Origin: JBGPIT01 sp041485125
GTDB taxonomy: Bacteria > Desulfobacterota > Binatia > UTPRO1
DNA length: 9,703 bases
NCBI GenBank assembly: GCA_041485125.1
Contig: JBGPIT010000180.1
Location: forward strand, 1 to 9,703
Direction: 5' to 3'
Shown here: positions 1 to 6,003 of the stretch, piece after piece
Numbering within the stretch: position 1 is the stretch's first letter
Layout of the letters: each line of letters starts with the position of its first letter
Notes under the pieces: generated by a model
The model's database searches: none
Told to the model about the DNA's origin: nothing
What the model saw: the letters and a program-made list of their open reading frames with translations, nothing else
Translations under genes and position numbers: made by a program

Positions 1-645
1 ACGCTCGACGAACGCGGCGTAGTCGCGATCGGGAACGAAGCAGATCTCTTGGCTCTCCGCCTTGGCGGCGACGCCGAGGTCGAGCCGGCGGGCGATCGCC
101 CGCACCTCGTCCTTGCTGAGGTCGCCGACGGGAAAGAGCGTGCGCGCGAGCTGCGCCTGCGTCAGGCTGAACAAAAAGTACGACTGATCCTTGGCGGCGT
201 CGCGCCCCTGCAGCAGACGATGGCGGCCGCTCGTCGAGTCGCGGGCGATACGGGCGTAGTGACCGGTCGCGACCAGATCGGCGCCGAGCGCGCCGGCGCG
301 GCGCCAGAGCTCGTCGAACTTGAGGTCGCGGTTGCAGAGCAGGCACGGGTTCGGCGTCCGGCCGCGCAGATACTCCTCCGTGAACACGTCGACGACGCGC
401 GAGCGGAACACGTCGCGCAGGTTCCAGACGTAGTACGCGATCCCGAGCCGCTCGGCGACGCGACGGGCATCGCGGAAGTCCTCCAGCGAGCAGCAGCCCT
501 GTCCCGCGCGCACGCTCTCGGCGGGTGTGGTCGAGAGCAGCATCGACACCCCGACGACGTCGTAGCCCTGCTCGCAGAGGAGCGCGGCGGCGACCGAGCT
601 GTCGACGCCGCCCGAGAGCGCGACGACCACCCGCTCGCGCCTCAC
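1..645 (-). CDS. mnmA: tRNA-specific 2-thiouridylase MnmA, 3' end cut by window edge
   Basis: MnmA activates U34 of tRNA-Lys, -Glu and -Gln with ATP and replaces its 2-oxygen with sulfur (s2U34) in the cytoplasm. The first 215 residues are visible; the family is usually about 350-380, so the C-terminal RNA-binding/beta-barrel part lies outside. Seen: PP-loop ATP site SGGVDSS at residues 11-17; NPC with the presumed nucleophile Cys101 and nearby Cys104; GHYAR at 128-132; KDQSYFLF at 152-159; and SQEICF with the second conserved Cys202. The start is GTG at 645, overlapping the desulfurase stop as GTGA, with a clear GGAGG seven bases upstream. The gene directly follows a cysteine desulfurase, the expected sulfur source. 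Family identity is clear from the motifs; only the truncated end is unknown. Confidence 0.96.
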   Translation of the reverse strand, partial: MRRERVVVALSGGVDSSVAAALLCEQGYDVVGVSMLLSTTPAESVRAGQGCCSLEDFRDARRVAERLGIAYYVWNLRDVFRSRVVDVFTEEYLRGRTPNPCLLCNRDLKFDELWRRAGALGADLVATGHYARIARDSTSGRHRLLQGRDAAKDQSYFLFSLTQAQLARTLFPVGDLSKDEVRAIARRLDLGVAAKAESQEICFVPDRDYAAFVER

Positions 646-1868
646 GGCGCCACCTCCGAGACGAGCCGCATCGCGGCGGGTTCTGCGGCGTCGCAGCGGC
701 GCGCGCGGCCGAGGACGCGCGCGAGGGCGGCGAGGAGCGCGTCCACGTCCGCCGCAGTCGTCGCCCAGCCGAGACTCACACGCATCGCGCTCTCTGCCTC
801 GTCGCGCCGTCGCCCCATGGCGAGAAGAACGTGGGACGGCTCGACCGCGCCGGCGGCGCAGGCGGAGCCGGCGGACACCGCCACACCTTCGAGATCGAGC
901 GCGGCGACGAGGCTCTCGGCGCGGAGACCCGCGAACGTCAGGCTGACGATGTGCGCGGCGCGCCGCGGGCTCGCAAGCGGCGGACCGGCGACGCGCAAAC
1001 CCGCGTCGAGCGCGGCCGCCTCGCGCTCGATCCGCGAGCAGAGCCCGGCGAGGCGCGCCGCCTCGCCGCGCATCGCTCGCGTCGCGACCGTGCAGGCGGC
1101 GGCGAAGCCCGCGATTGCCGGCACGTTCTCGGTCCCCGGCCGCAGCCCGCGCTCTTGCGGACCGCCGTGGTGGATCGCGCGGAGCTTCACGTCCCGGCGA
1201 ATGTAGAGCGCTCCCGTCCCGGCCGGGCCACCGAGCTTATGGCCGGAGATCGTCAGCAAATCGGCACCGAGGGCGTCGACGTCGACGCGCAGGACGGCAG
1301 GCGCCTGCGCCGCGTCGACGTGCAAGCGAGCGCCGCTCCGACGCGCGCTCTCGACGAGACCCTCGGCCTCCTGGATGACACCGGTCTCGGCGTTCACCAA
1401 GGCGAACGACAACAATGCCGGACGGAGCGCCACGAGCGCGTCGCGATCCGCGCAACCTTCGGCGTCGACGGGGACGGTCGAAACTCGATGACCGCGACCT
1501 GCGAGCGCCCGCAACGGCTCGAGGACGGACGAGTGATCGGTCGCGAGCACGGCGAACGTCGCGTCCGCGGCGAGGATCGCCGCCGATCCCTGCAACGCCA
1601 AGTTGTTCGCCTCGGTCGCGCCGCTGGTGAAGACGATCTCGAGCGGGTGGGCGCCGATCGCGGCGGCGATCGCCTCACGCGCGTCCTCGAGGATGGCGCG
1701 GGCCCGCGCGCCCGCCCAGTGCGTGCTCGACGCGTTCAGCGCCCCCGACGCGAGCGCGGCGTCGATCGCGGCGCGCGCCTCGGGACGGAGCGGGGCCCCT
1801 GCCGCGTAGTCGGCGTAGAGCATCGAGCCGGGCGCGGCCGGACGGCTCGCGAGCGGCCGGTCGCTCAT
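642..1868 (-). CDS. PLP-dependent cysteine desulfurase (NifS/IscS family), probable sulfur donor to MnmA
   Basis: This enzyme removes sulfur from L-cysteine, leaving alanine and a persulfide on its active-site cysteine. The 408 residues match the usual length of the family. Seen: TSGATEANN at 81-89 (cofactor phosphate region), DHSSVL from 111 (His stacking on PLP), VDAAQ at 184-188 (Asp185 and Gln188), SGHKLGGP with Schiff-base Lys211, RPGTEN at 243-248, and SAGSACAAG with catalytic Cys337 followed by VEPSHVL, the IscS/NifS-type loop. The start ATG at 1868 overlaps the cysE stop as ATGA; a second ATG at 1823 (residue 16, just before LYADYAAGAPL) is an alternative, and neither has a strong ribosome site. 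No iscU, iscA or sufE follows; mnmA does. A role in tRNA thiolation, as for Bacillus YrvO, is therefore favoured over general Fe-S assembly, but this is inference from context. Confidence 0.93.
   Translation of the reverse strand: MSDRPLASRPAAPGSMLYADYAAGAPLRPEARAAIDAALASGALNASSTHWAGARARAILEDAREAIAAAIGAHPLEIVFTSGATEANNLALQGSAAILAADATFAVLATDHSSVLEPLRALAGRGHRVSTVPVDAEGCADRDALVALRPALLSFALVNAETGVIQEAEGLVESARRSGARLHVDAAQAPAVLRVDVDALGADLLTISGHKLGGPAGTGALYIRRDVKLRAIHHGGPQERGLRPGTENVPAIAGFAAACTVATRAMRGEAARLAGLCSRIEREAAALDAGLRVAGPPLASPRRAAHIVSLTFAGLRAESLVAALDLEGVAVSAGSACAAGAVEPSHVLLAMGRRRDEAESAMRVSLGWATTAADVDALLAALARVLGRARRCDAAEPAAMRLVSEVAP
653..657 (-). promoter_or_regulatory. Ribosome binding site of mnmA
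   Basis: On the minus strand this reads GGAGG, seven bases before the GTG at 645-643. It lies inside the last codons of the desulfurase gene. It supports the GTG as the mnmA start and shows that mnmA can initiate on its own as well as by coupling. Confidence 0.75.
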
Positions 1869-2605
1869 CCCTCGCTCAGAAACGCCTTCACGCGGCGGAG
1901 GTCCTCGTCCTCCTCGCCGAGGTGGACGTCGGCATTACCCTGGCGCGCGGCGAGCTCGTCGATCTTGCTCTCGATCTTCTCGACGTGGTCGAGGAGGATC
2001 GAGATCGCGCGCGCGACCGGATCGGGCAGGTCGCCGTGATCGAGGTCGACCAGCTGTAGGCCCGCCGCATGGTGAACCCCGTCGCCGTGCACGACGCGGC
2101 CGGGGATGCCGACGACGGTCGAGTTCGGCGGCACCGAGTGGATCACGACCGAGCCGGCGCCGATGCGGCTGTTGGCGCCGATCGTCACCGGTCCGAGCAC
2201 CGTCGCGCCGGTGCCGACGATCACCTGATCCTCGATCGTGGGATGGCGCTTCTCCTTCTTGAGGCTGGTGCCGCCGAGCGTGACGCCCTGGTAGACCGTG
2301 ACGTCATTGCCGACCTCGGCGGTCTCGCCGATCACCACCGCCATGCCGTGGTCGATGAAGAAGCGCCGGCCGATCACCGCGCCCGGATGGATGTCGACGC
2401 CGGTGAAGAAGCGGCCGAGGTTGCTGAGGACGCGCGCCGAGAGCCGGGCGCCCCGCTGCCAGAGGAAATGCGCGCAGCGGTAGAAGAAGAGCGCGTGCAC
2501 GCCGGGGTACGTGAGGACGACCTCGAGCTTCGAGCGCGCCGCGGGGTCGCGGTCGAAGACGATCTGCACGTCTTCCTTCATGCGATCCCAGGTGACGCTC
2601 GCCAT
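1865..2605 (-). CDS. cysE: Serine O-acetyltransferase, short (EpsC-like) form
   Basis: CysE transfers acetyl from acetyl-CoA to L-serine, giving O-acetylserine for cysteine synthesis. The protein has 246 residues from the ATG at 2605 and lacks most of the long N-terminal helical domain of the E. coli enzyme. Seen: a left-handed beta-helix of hexapeptide repeats from about residue 70 to 172; Asp71 in VDIHP and His86 in IDHGMAV, fifteen apart as in the catalytic Asp/His pair of E. coli CysE; QGVTLGG from 106; and KRHPTI with Arg120 and His121. The C-terminal region from about 185 (DLPDPVARAI onward) is charged and helical, probably a coiled coil. The overlapping GTG at 2608 could also start it (247 aa), but the GAGG at 2613-2610 is spaced better for the ATG. 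It is coupled to cimA upstream and to the desulfurase downstream. Confidence 0.95.
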   Translation of the reverse strand: MASVTWDRMKEDVQIVFDRDPAARSKLEVVLTYPGVHALFFYRCAHFLWQRGARLSARVLSNLGRFFTGVDIHPGAVIGRRFFIDHGMAVVIGETAEVGNDVTVYQGVTLGGTSLKKEKRHPTIEDQVIVGTGATVLGPVTIGANSRIGAGSVVIHSVPPNSTVVGIPGRVVHGDGVHHAAGLQLVDLDHGDLPDPVARAISILLDHVEKIESKIDELAARQGNADVHLGEEDEDLRRVKAFLSEG

Positions 2606-4230
2606 CACGCCTCGACGCGGCCGCGAGCCGCCGGTACGACGCCGCGGAGCGGGGTCTTGCCGTCCTTATAAAGCTTGTAATCCAGCGAATCCACGAGCGC
2701 CTGCCAGCTCGCCTCGATGAGGTTGTGCGACACGCCGACGGTGCCCCAGCGATCGTGCTCGTCGCCGGACTCGATCAGCACGCGCACGACGGCGCCGGTG
2801 CCGCCCTCGGAGCCGAGGACGCGCACCTTGAAATCGAGCAGCGTCACCTCGTCGATCTCGGGGAAGAACTGGGTCAGCGCCTTCCGCAACGCGCGGTCGA
2901 GCGCCTCGACCGGACCGTTGCCGGTCGCGGCCGTGTGCTCGACCTGCCCTTCCGGGCCGGCGAGCATGATCGTCGCCTCGGAGAGCGGCGGCTCGCCCTC
3001 GACGCGCTTCTCGTCGATGCAGCGAAAGCCGATCAGGTGAAAGCGGCGCTCGTAGCCGTGCAGCGCGCGCTGCATCAGCAGCTCGAAGCTCGCCTCGGCG
3101 CCCTCGAACTGGTAGCCGCGACTCTCGAGCTCCTTCAGCGTCTCGAGGAGCTTCCGCACCGCGGGATCGGCGCTGTCGAGATCGACGCCGAACTCGCGCG
3201 CCTTGTAGACGATGTTGCTGCGCCCGGAGAGATCGGAGAGCAGGACGCGCTGGTGGTTGCCGACGAGATCCGGATCGATGTGCTCGTAGATCTCCCGCCG
3301 GCGCTGCACCGCCGCGACGTGCAGGCCGCCCTTGTGCGCGAACGCCGAGAGCCCCACGTAGGGCTGACCCTTGGCGGGCACACGGTTGGCGAGCTCGTCG
3401 ACGAAGTGCGAGAGCGTCTGCAAGCCGGTGAGCGCCTCCGGCGTGACGCACGGGCGGCCGAGCTTCAGCTGGAGATTCGCGACCACCGAGCAGAGATTGG
3501 CGTTGCCGCAGCGCTCGCCGATGCCGTTGATGGTGCCCTGCACCTGCACCGCGCCCGCCTCGACGCCGGCGAGGGTGTTCGCGACCGCGAGATCGGCGTC
3601 GTTGTGGCAATGGATCCCGAGCGGCGCCTTGATGGCGGCGCGGGCCGCAGCCGTCGCCTCGGTGATCCACGACGGCACGCTGCCGCCGCGGGTGTCGCAC
3701 AGACAGACCAAAGTCGCGCCCGCTTCCGCGGCGGCGGCAATCGCGGCGAGCGCGTACTCGGGCGACGAGCGGTAGCCGTCGAAGAAGTGCTCGGCGTCGA
3801 AGATCACCTCGTCGACGCGGGCGCGCAGGTAGCGCACGGTATCGACGATGATCTCGAGGTTCTCGGCCTTCGAGATGCGCAGGTCCTGCTCGACCGGCAG
3901 ATCCCAGGTGCGGCCGACGATCGTCACCACCGGCGTCTCGGCGGCGAGCAGCATGCGGACGTTCTGATCGGCGTCGCAGGTCGTGCCGGGCCGGCGCGTC
4001 GAGCCGAACGCGGCGATGCGGGCCTGCTTCAGCTTGAGGTCGCGCACCGCCCCGAAGAACGCCGCGTCGCGCGGGTTCGAGCCCGGCCAGCCGCCCTCGA
4101 TGTAGTGCATGCCGAAGGCGTCGAGACGCTCGGCGATGCGGAGCTTGTCCTCGAGCGTGAACGCCACGTCCTCGCCCTGGCAGCCGTCGCGGAGCGTGGT
4201 GTCGTACAGCTGGATGCCGGCGTTGCTCAC
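2605..4230 (-). CDS. cimA: (R)-citramalate synthase
   Basis: CimA condenses acetyl-CoA with pyruvate to (R)-citramalate, which leads to 2-oxobutyrate and isoleucine without threonine deaminase. The 541-residue length is typical. Seen: DTTLRDG at 10-16 of the DRE-TIM barrel, with the metal-binding Asp15; HCHND at 207-211 with His207 and His209; QGTINGIGERCGNANL at 231-246; FAHKGGLHV at 297-305; and a C-terminal LeuA-type dimerisation/regulatory domain from about residue 385 (SFELLMQ..) to 520. The GWPGSNPRD stretch at 47-55 is characteristic of the long CimA type rather than 2-isopropylmalate or homocitrate synthase. The start is GTG at 4230, overlapping the lysC stop as GTGA, with two upstream GGAGG motifs. 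The regulatory domain in this family binds isoleucine, so feedback inhibition is expected from family knowledge. Confidence 0.96.
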   Translation of the reverse strand: MSNAGIQLYDTTLRDGCQGEDVAFTLEDKLRIAERLDAFGMHYIEGGWPGSNPRDAAFFGAVRDLKLKQARIAAFGSTRRPGTTCDADQNVRMLLAAETPVVTIVGRTWDLPVEQDLRISKAENLEIIVDTVRYLRARVDEVIFDAEHFFDGYRSSPEYALAAIAAAAEAGATLVCLCDTRGGSVPSWITEATAAARAAIKAPLGIHCHNDADLAVANTLAGVEAGAVQVQGTINGIGERCGNANLCSVVANLQLKLGRPCVTPEALTGLQTLSHFVDELANRVPAKGQPYVGLSAFAHKGGLHVAAVQRRREIYEHIDPDLVGNHQRVLLSDLSGRSNIVYKAREFGVDLDSADPAVRKLLETLKELESRGYQFEGAEASFELLMQRALHGYERRFHLIGFRCIDEKRVEGEPPLSEATIMLAGPEGQVEHTAATGNGPVEALDRALRKALTQFFPEIDEVTLLDFKVRVLGSEGGTGAVVRVLIESGDEHDRWGTVGVSHNLIEASWQALVDSLDYKLYKDGKTPLRGVVPAARGRVEA

Positions 4231-4712
4231 TTCGCCTCCGGACCTCCGAGGAACGCGTCGTGCAGGACGCGGACCGCGAGCTCGACGAACTTGGCGTCGA
4301 CCATGACCGAAGTCTTGATCTCCGAGGTCGAGATCATCTGGATGTTGATGCCGACGTCCGCGAGGGTGCGGAACATCTTGGCGGCGATGCCAGCGTGGCT
4401 GCGCATGCCGAGGCCGACGATCGACACCTTGGCAACGTCGAGGTCGGGCCGCACGCCGGCGGCGCCGATCTCCTTCGCGGTGTGCTCGACGATCGCGAGG
4501 GCCTGGCGGAAGTCACCCTTCGGAACGGTGAACGTCAGGTCCGTCGTGCCGTCCGCGCTGGCGTTCTGGATGATCATGTCGACGCCGATGTTGGCGTCGG
4601 CGATGGGGCCGAAGAGCCGCGCCGCGAGCCCGGGCTGATCGGGCACCCGCACGACCGTGATCTTCGCCTCGTCGCGATCGTAGGTGACTCCCGATACGAG
4701 AACGTCCTCCAT
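4227..4712 (-). CDS. Probable internal in-frame product of lysC: ACT-only beta subunit
   Basis: Codon 246 of lysC is ATG at 4712-4710, and GGAGG lies eight bases upstream. Starting there gives a 161-residue protein made only of the two ACT domains (MEDVLVSG.. to the lysC stop). From established knowledge, Bacillus subtilis aspartate kinase II and the Corynebacterium enzyme are alpha2beta2 complexes whose beta subunit comes from an internal start near codon 246-250 of the same gene; the position here coincides. That the start is used in this organism is inference. The competing explanation is that the Glu-Glu-Glu codons just before Met246 create the motif by chance. Confidence 0.6.
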   Translation of the reverse strand: MEDVLVSGVTYDRDEAKITVVRVPDQPGLAARLFGPIADANIGVDMIIQNASADGTTDLTFTVPKGDFRQALAIVEHTAKEIGAAGVRPDLDVAKVSIVGLGMRSHAGIAAKMFRTLADVGINIQMISTSEIKTSVMVDAKFVELAVRVLHDAFLGGPEAK

Positions 4713-5447
4713 GCTCGCTTCCTCCTCGACGACCCACGTGCCTTCGCGGTCGCTGAAGCTCGACCGCACGTGCAACGGCACGCCGTAGCGCTTGGCGAAT
4801 TCGACGGAACGGATCTGCAGCACCTTGGTGCCGAGGCTCGCGAGCTCGAGCATCTCGTCGTACGAGATGCGGTCGAGCTTGCGCGCGCTCGGGCACAGGC
4901 GCGGATCGCTGGTGTAGACGCCGTCGACGTCGGTGTAGATCTCGCAGCTCGCCTTCAGTGCAGCGGCGAGCGCGACGGCGCTGGTGTCGGAGCCGCCGCG
5001 GCCGAGTGTGGTGATGTTGTCGTCGAGGTCGACACCCTGGAAGCCGGCGACCACGACGACGCGGCCCGCCGCCAGCGCCGACGTGATCCGTTCCGCGTCG
5101 ATGCTCTTGATGCGCGCCTTGCCGAAGGCACTGTCGGTCGCGATCCGCACCTGATGGCCGAGGAACGAGACCGCCGGGCAGCCGCCGTGATTGAGCGCGA
5201 TCGCGAGTAGCGCGACGGTCACCTGCTCGCCGGTCGCGATCAGGACGTCGCACTCGCGGCGATCGGGCTCGGCGGTGATCTCGTGGGCGAGCTTCAAGAG
5301 CCGGTTGGTCTCGCCGGCCATCGCCGACACCACGACCACGACGTCGTCGCCGGCGTGCCGCCGCGCCGCGACGCGGGTGGCGACGTTCCGGATCCGTGCG
5401 AGATCCCCGACGGAGGTTCCGCCGTATTTTTGGATGACTAGGCTCAT
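4227..5447 (-). CDS. lysC: Aspartate kinase, alpha subunit (monofunctional, two ACT domains)
   Basis: LysC phosphorylates L-aspartate, the first step toward lysine, threonine, methionine and diaminopimelate. The 406 residues match the Bacillus/Corynebacterium-type enzyme. Seen: the kinase signature KYGGTSVG at 7-14; FQGVD at 136-140 and TTLGRGGSDTSA at 146-157 in the amino-acid kinase fold; YTDVDGVYTSDPR at 171-183; then two ACT domains, about 262-325 and 340-400. The effector segment QNASADGTTDLTF (294-306) keeps Ser297 and Thr305, which by my alignment match positions where changes relieve feedback in Corynebacterium, so a feedback-sensitive enzyme is likely. ATG at 5447 is the only in-frame start before a stop (5459-5457), yet no Shine-Dalgarno sequence is visible before it. 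A strong internal start at codon 246 is listed separately. The stop overlaps cimA. Confidence 0.97.
   Translation of the reverse strand: MSLVIQKYGGTSVGDLARIRNVATRVAARRHAGDDVVVVVSAMAGETNRLLKLAHEITAEPDRRECDVLIATGEQVTVALLAIALNHGGCPAVSFLGHQVRIATDSAFGKARIKSIDAERITSALAAGRVVVVAGFQGVDLDDNITTLGRGGSDTSAVALAAALKASCEIYTDVDGVYTSDPRLCPSARKLDRISYDEMLELASLGTKVLQIRSVEFAKRYGVPLHVRSSFSDREGTWVVEEEASMEDVLVSGVTYDRDEAKITVVRVPDQPGLAARLFGPIADANIGVDMIIQNASADGTTDLTFTVPKGDFRQALAIVEHTAKEIGAAGVRPDLDVAKVSIVGLGMRSHAGIAAKMFRTLADVGINIQMISTSEIKTSVMVDAKFVELAVRVLHDAFLGGPEAK
4235..4247 (-). promoter_or_regulatory. Tandem Shine-Dalgarno motifs before cimA
   Basis: Two GGAGG copies lie within the last codons of lysC, at 4247-4243 and 4239-4235. 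They are twelve and four bases before the GTG at 4230. The pair decides the GTG start for cimA and suggests strong re-initiation after lysC. Neither spacing alone is ideal (about 5-9), so which one is used cannot be told by eye. Confidence 0.6.
4721..4725 (-). promoter_or_regulatory. Internal ribosome binding site in lysC
   Basis: The minus strand reads GAGGAGGAAGCGAGC and then ATG, so a full GGAGG sits eight bases before codon 246. It is one of the best-placed Shine-Dalgarno motifs in the window, and better than anything before the full-length lysC start. Confidence 0.6.
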
Positions 5448-5487
5448 GGAACGGCATCAGCACGGCGGGCGCGCGCCGCGGACTCCC
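5448..5487 (-). other. Short gap between tsaE and lysC
   Basis: Forty bases separate the tsaE stop from the lysC ATG. The stretch is GC-rich and holds an alternating GC run (5470-5480). I see no Shine-Dalgarno motif near the ATG, no convincing -35/-10 pair and no U-tract terminator. An out-of-frame ATG at 5459-5457 precedes the lysC start and could compete for ribosomes. Confidence 0.5.
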
Positions 5488-6003
5488 TCACGATCCGGTG
5501 AGCGCTCCGAGGAGGCTCGTGGCGCGCGTTCCGCATGCGGTGAAGCGGATGGTGCGCCCCGGCTCGCCGTAGTCTAGCTGAACCAGAAGGTAGGCATCCA
5601 GCGCGCGCTCCGGCAGCCGGTCGAACCACTCGATGGCAGTGATTCCGGGGCCGTAGACGTACTCGCGGAGCGTCGGGAAGTCGGGCTCGCCGGGGTCGAG
5701 ACGATAGAGATCGATGTGGAAGAGCGGCAGCCGGCCGCGGTACTCGGCGACCATGGTGAAGGTGGGGCTCGCGACGTCGTCGGGGTCGACGCCGAGGCCG
5801 GTGGCGAGACCGCGCACAAAGGCGGTCTTCCCCGCTCCCAAGGGCCCGACCAGGGCGAGGACGTCGCCCCGTTGGGCCGCCTCACCGAGGGCCCGGCCGA
5901 CGGCCTCGGTCTCCTCCGGCGTCGCCGTCCGGACGGCGTGGGCCGCGTCGTCGCCGCCGGCACCGGCGTGCTGTGGGCCGCTCCGCGGTCGGCCGTCGGC
6001 CAT
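5488..6003 (-). CDS. tsaE: tRNA t6A biosynthesis ATPase TsaE
   Basis: TsaE is the small P-loop ATPase that works with TsaB and TsaD to complete N6-threonylcarbamoyladenosine at A37 of ANN-decoding tRNAs. From ATG 6003 the protein has 171 residues, slightly longer than the usual 140-160. Seen: Walker A GPLGAGKT at 53-60 (most family members have GDLGAGKT), SPTFTMVAEY at 79-88, HIDLYRLD at 96-103, and IEWFDRLPE at 124-132. Residues 2-25 are a low-complexity Gly/Ala/Asp-rich extension with no recognised function. The ATG shares one base with the nnr stop (TGATG) and has GGAG eight bases upstream at 6015-6012. The reading frame stays open far upstream inside nnr, but that stretch is arginine-rich out-of-frame translation and not part of the protein. 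Confidence 0.94.
   Translation of the reverse strand: MADGRPRSGPQHAGAGGDDAAHAVRTATPEETEAVGRALGEAAQRGDVLALVGPLGAGKTAFVRGLATGLGVDPDDVASPTFTMVAEYRGRLPLFHIDLYRLDPGEPDFPTLREYVYGPGITAIEWFDRLPERALDAYLLVQLDYGEPGRTIRFTACGTRATSLLGALTGS

Noticed and set aside
525..2039. 504-codon open frame on the plus strand over the desulfurase
   Set aside because: Arginine-rich antisense shadow; the minus-strand gene has complete active-site motifs.
2666..3700. 344-codon minus-strand frame inside cimA
   Set aside because: Out-of-frame shadow of cimA, dominated by Arg and Ala, with no motif.
2725..4638. 637-codon open frame on the plus strand across cimA and lysC
   Set aside because: It is antisense to two well-recognised genes and its product is low-complexity (Ala, Arg, Asp, Glu, Val) with no motif. 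Long antisense frames are expected in very GC-rich DNA.
4513..5463. 316-codon minus-strand frame starting just before lysC
   Set aside because: It is the +1-type shadow of lysC, rich in Arg. Its early ATG may influence initiation but I see no protein in it.
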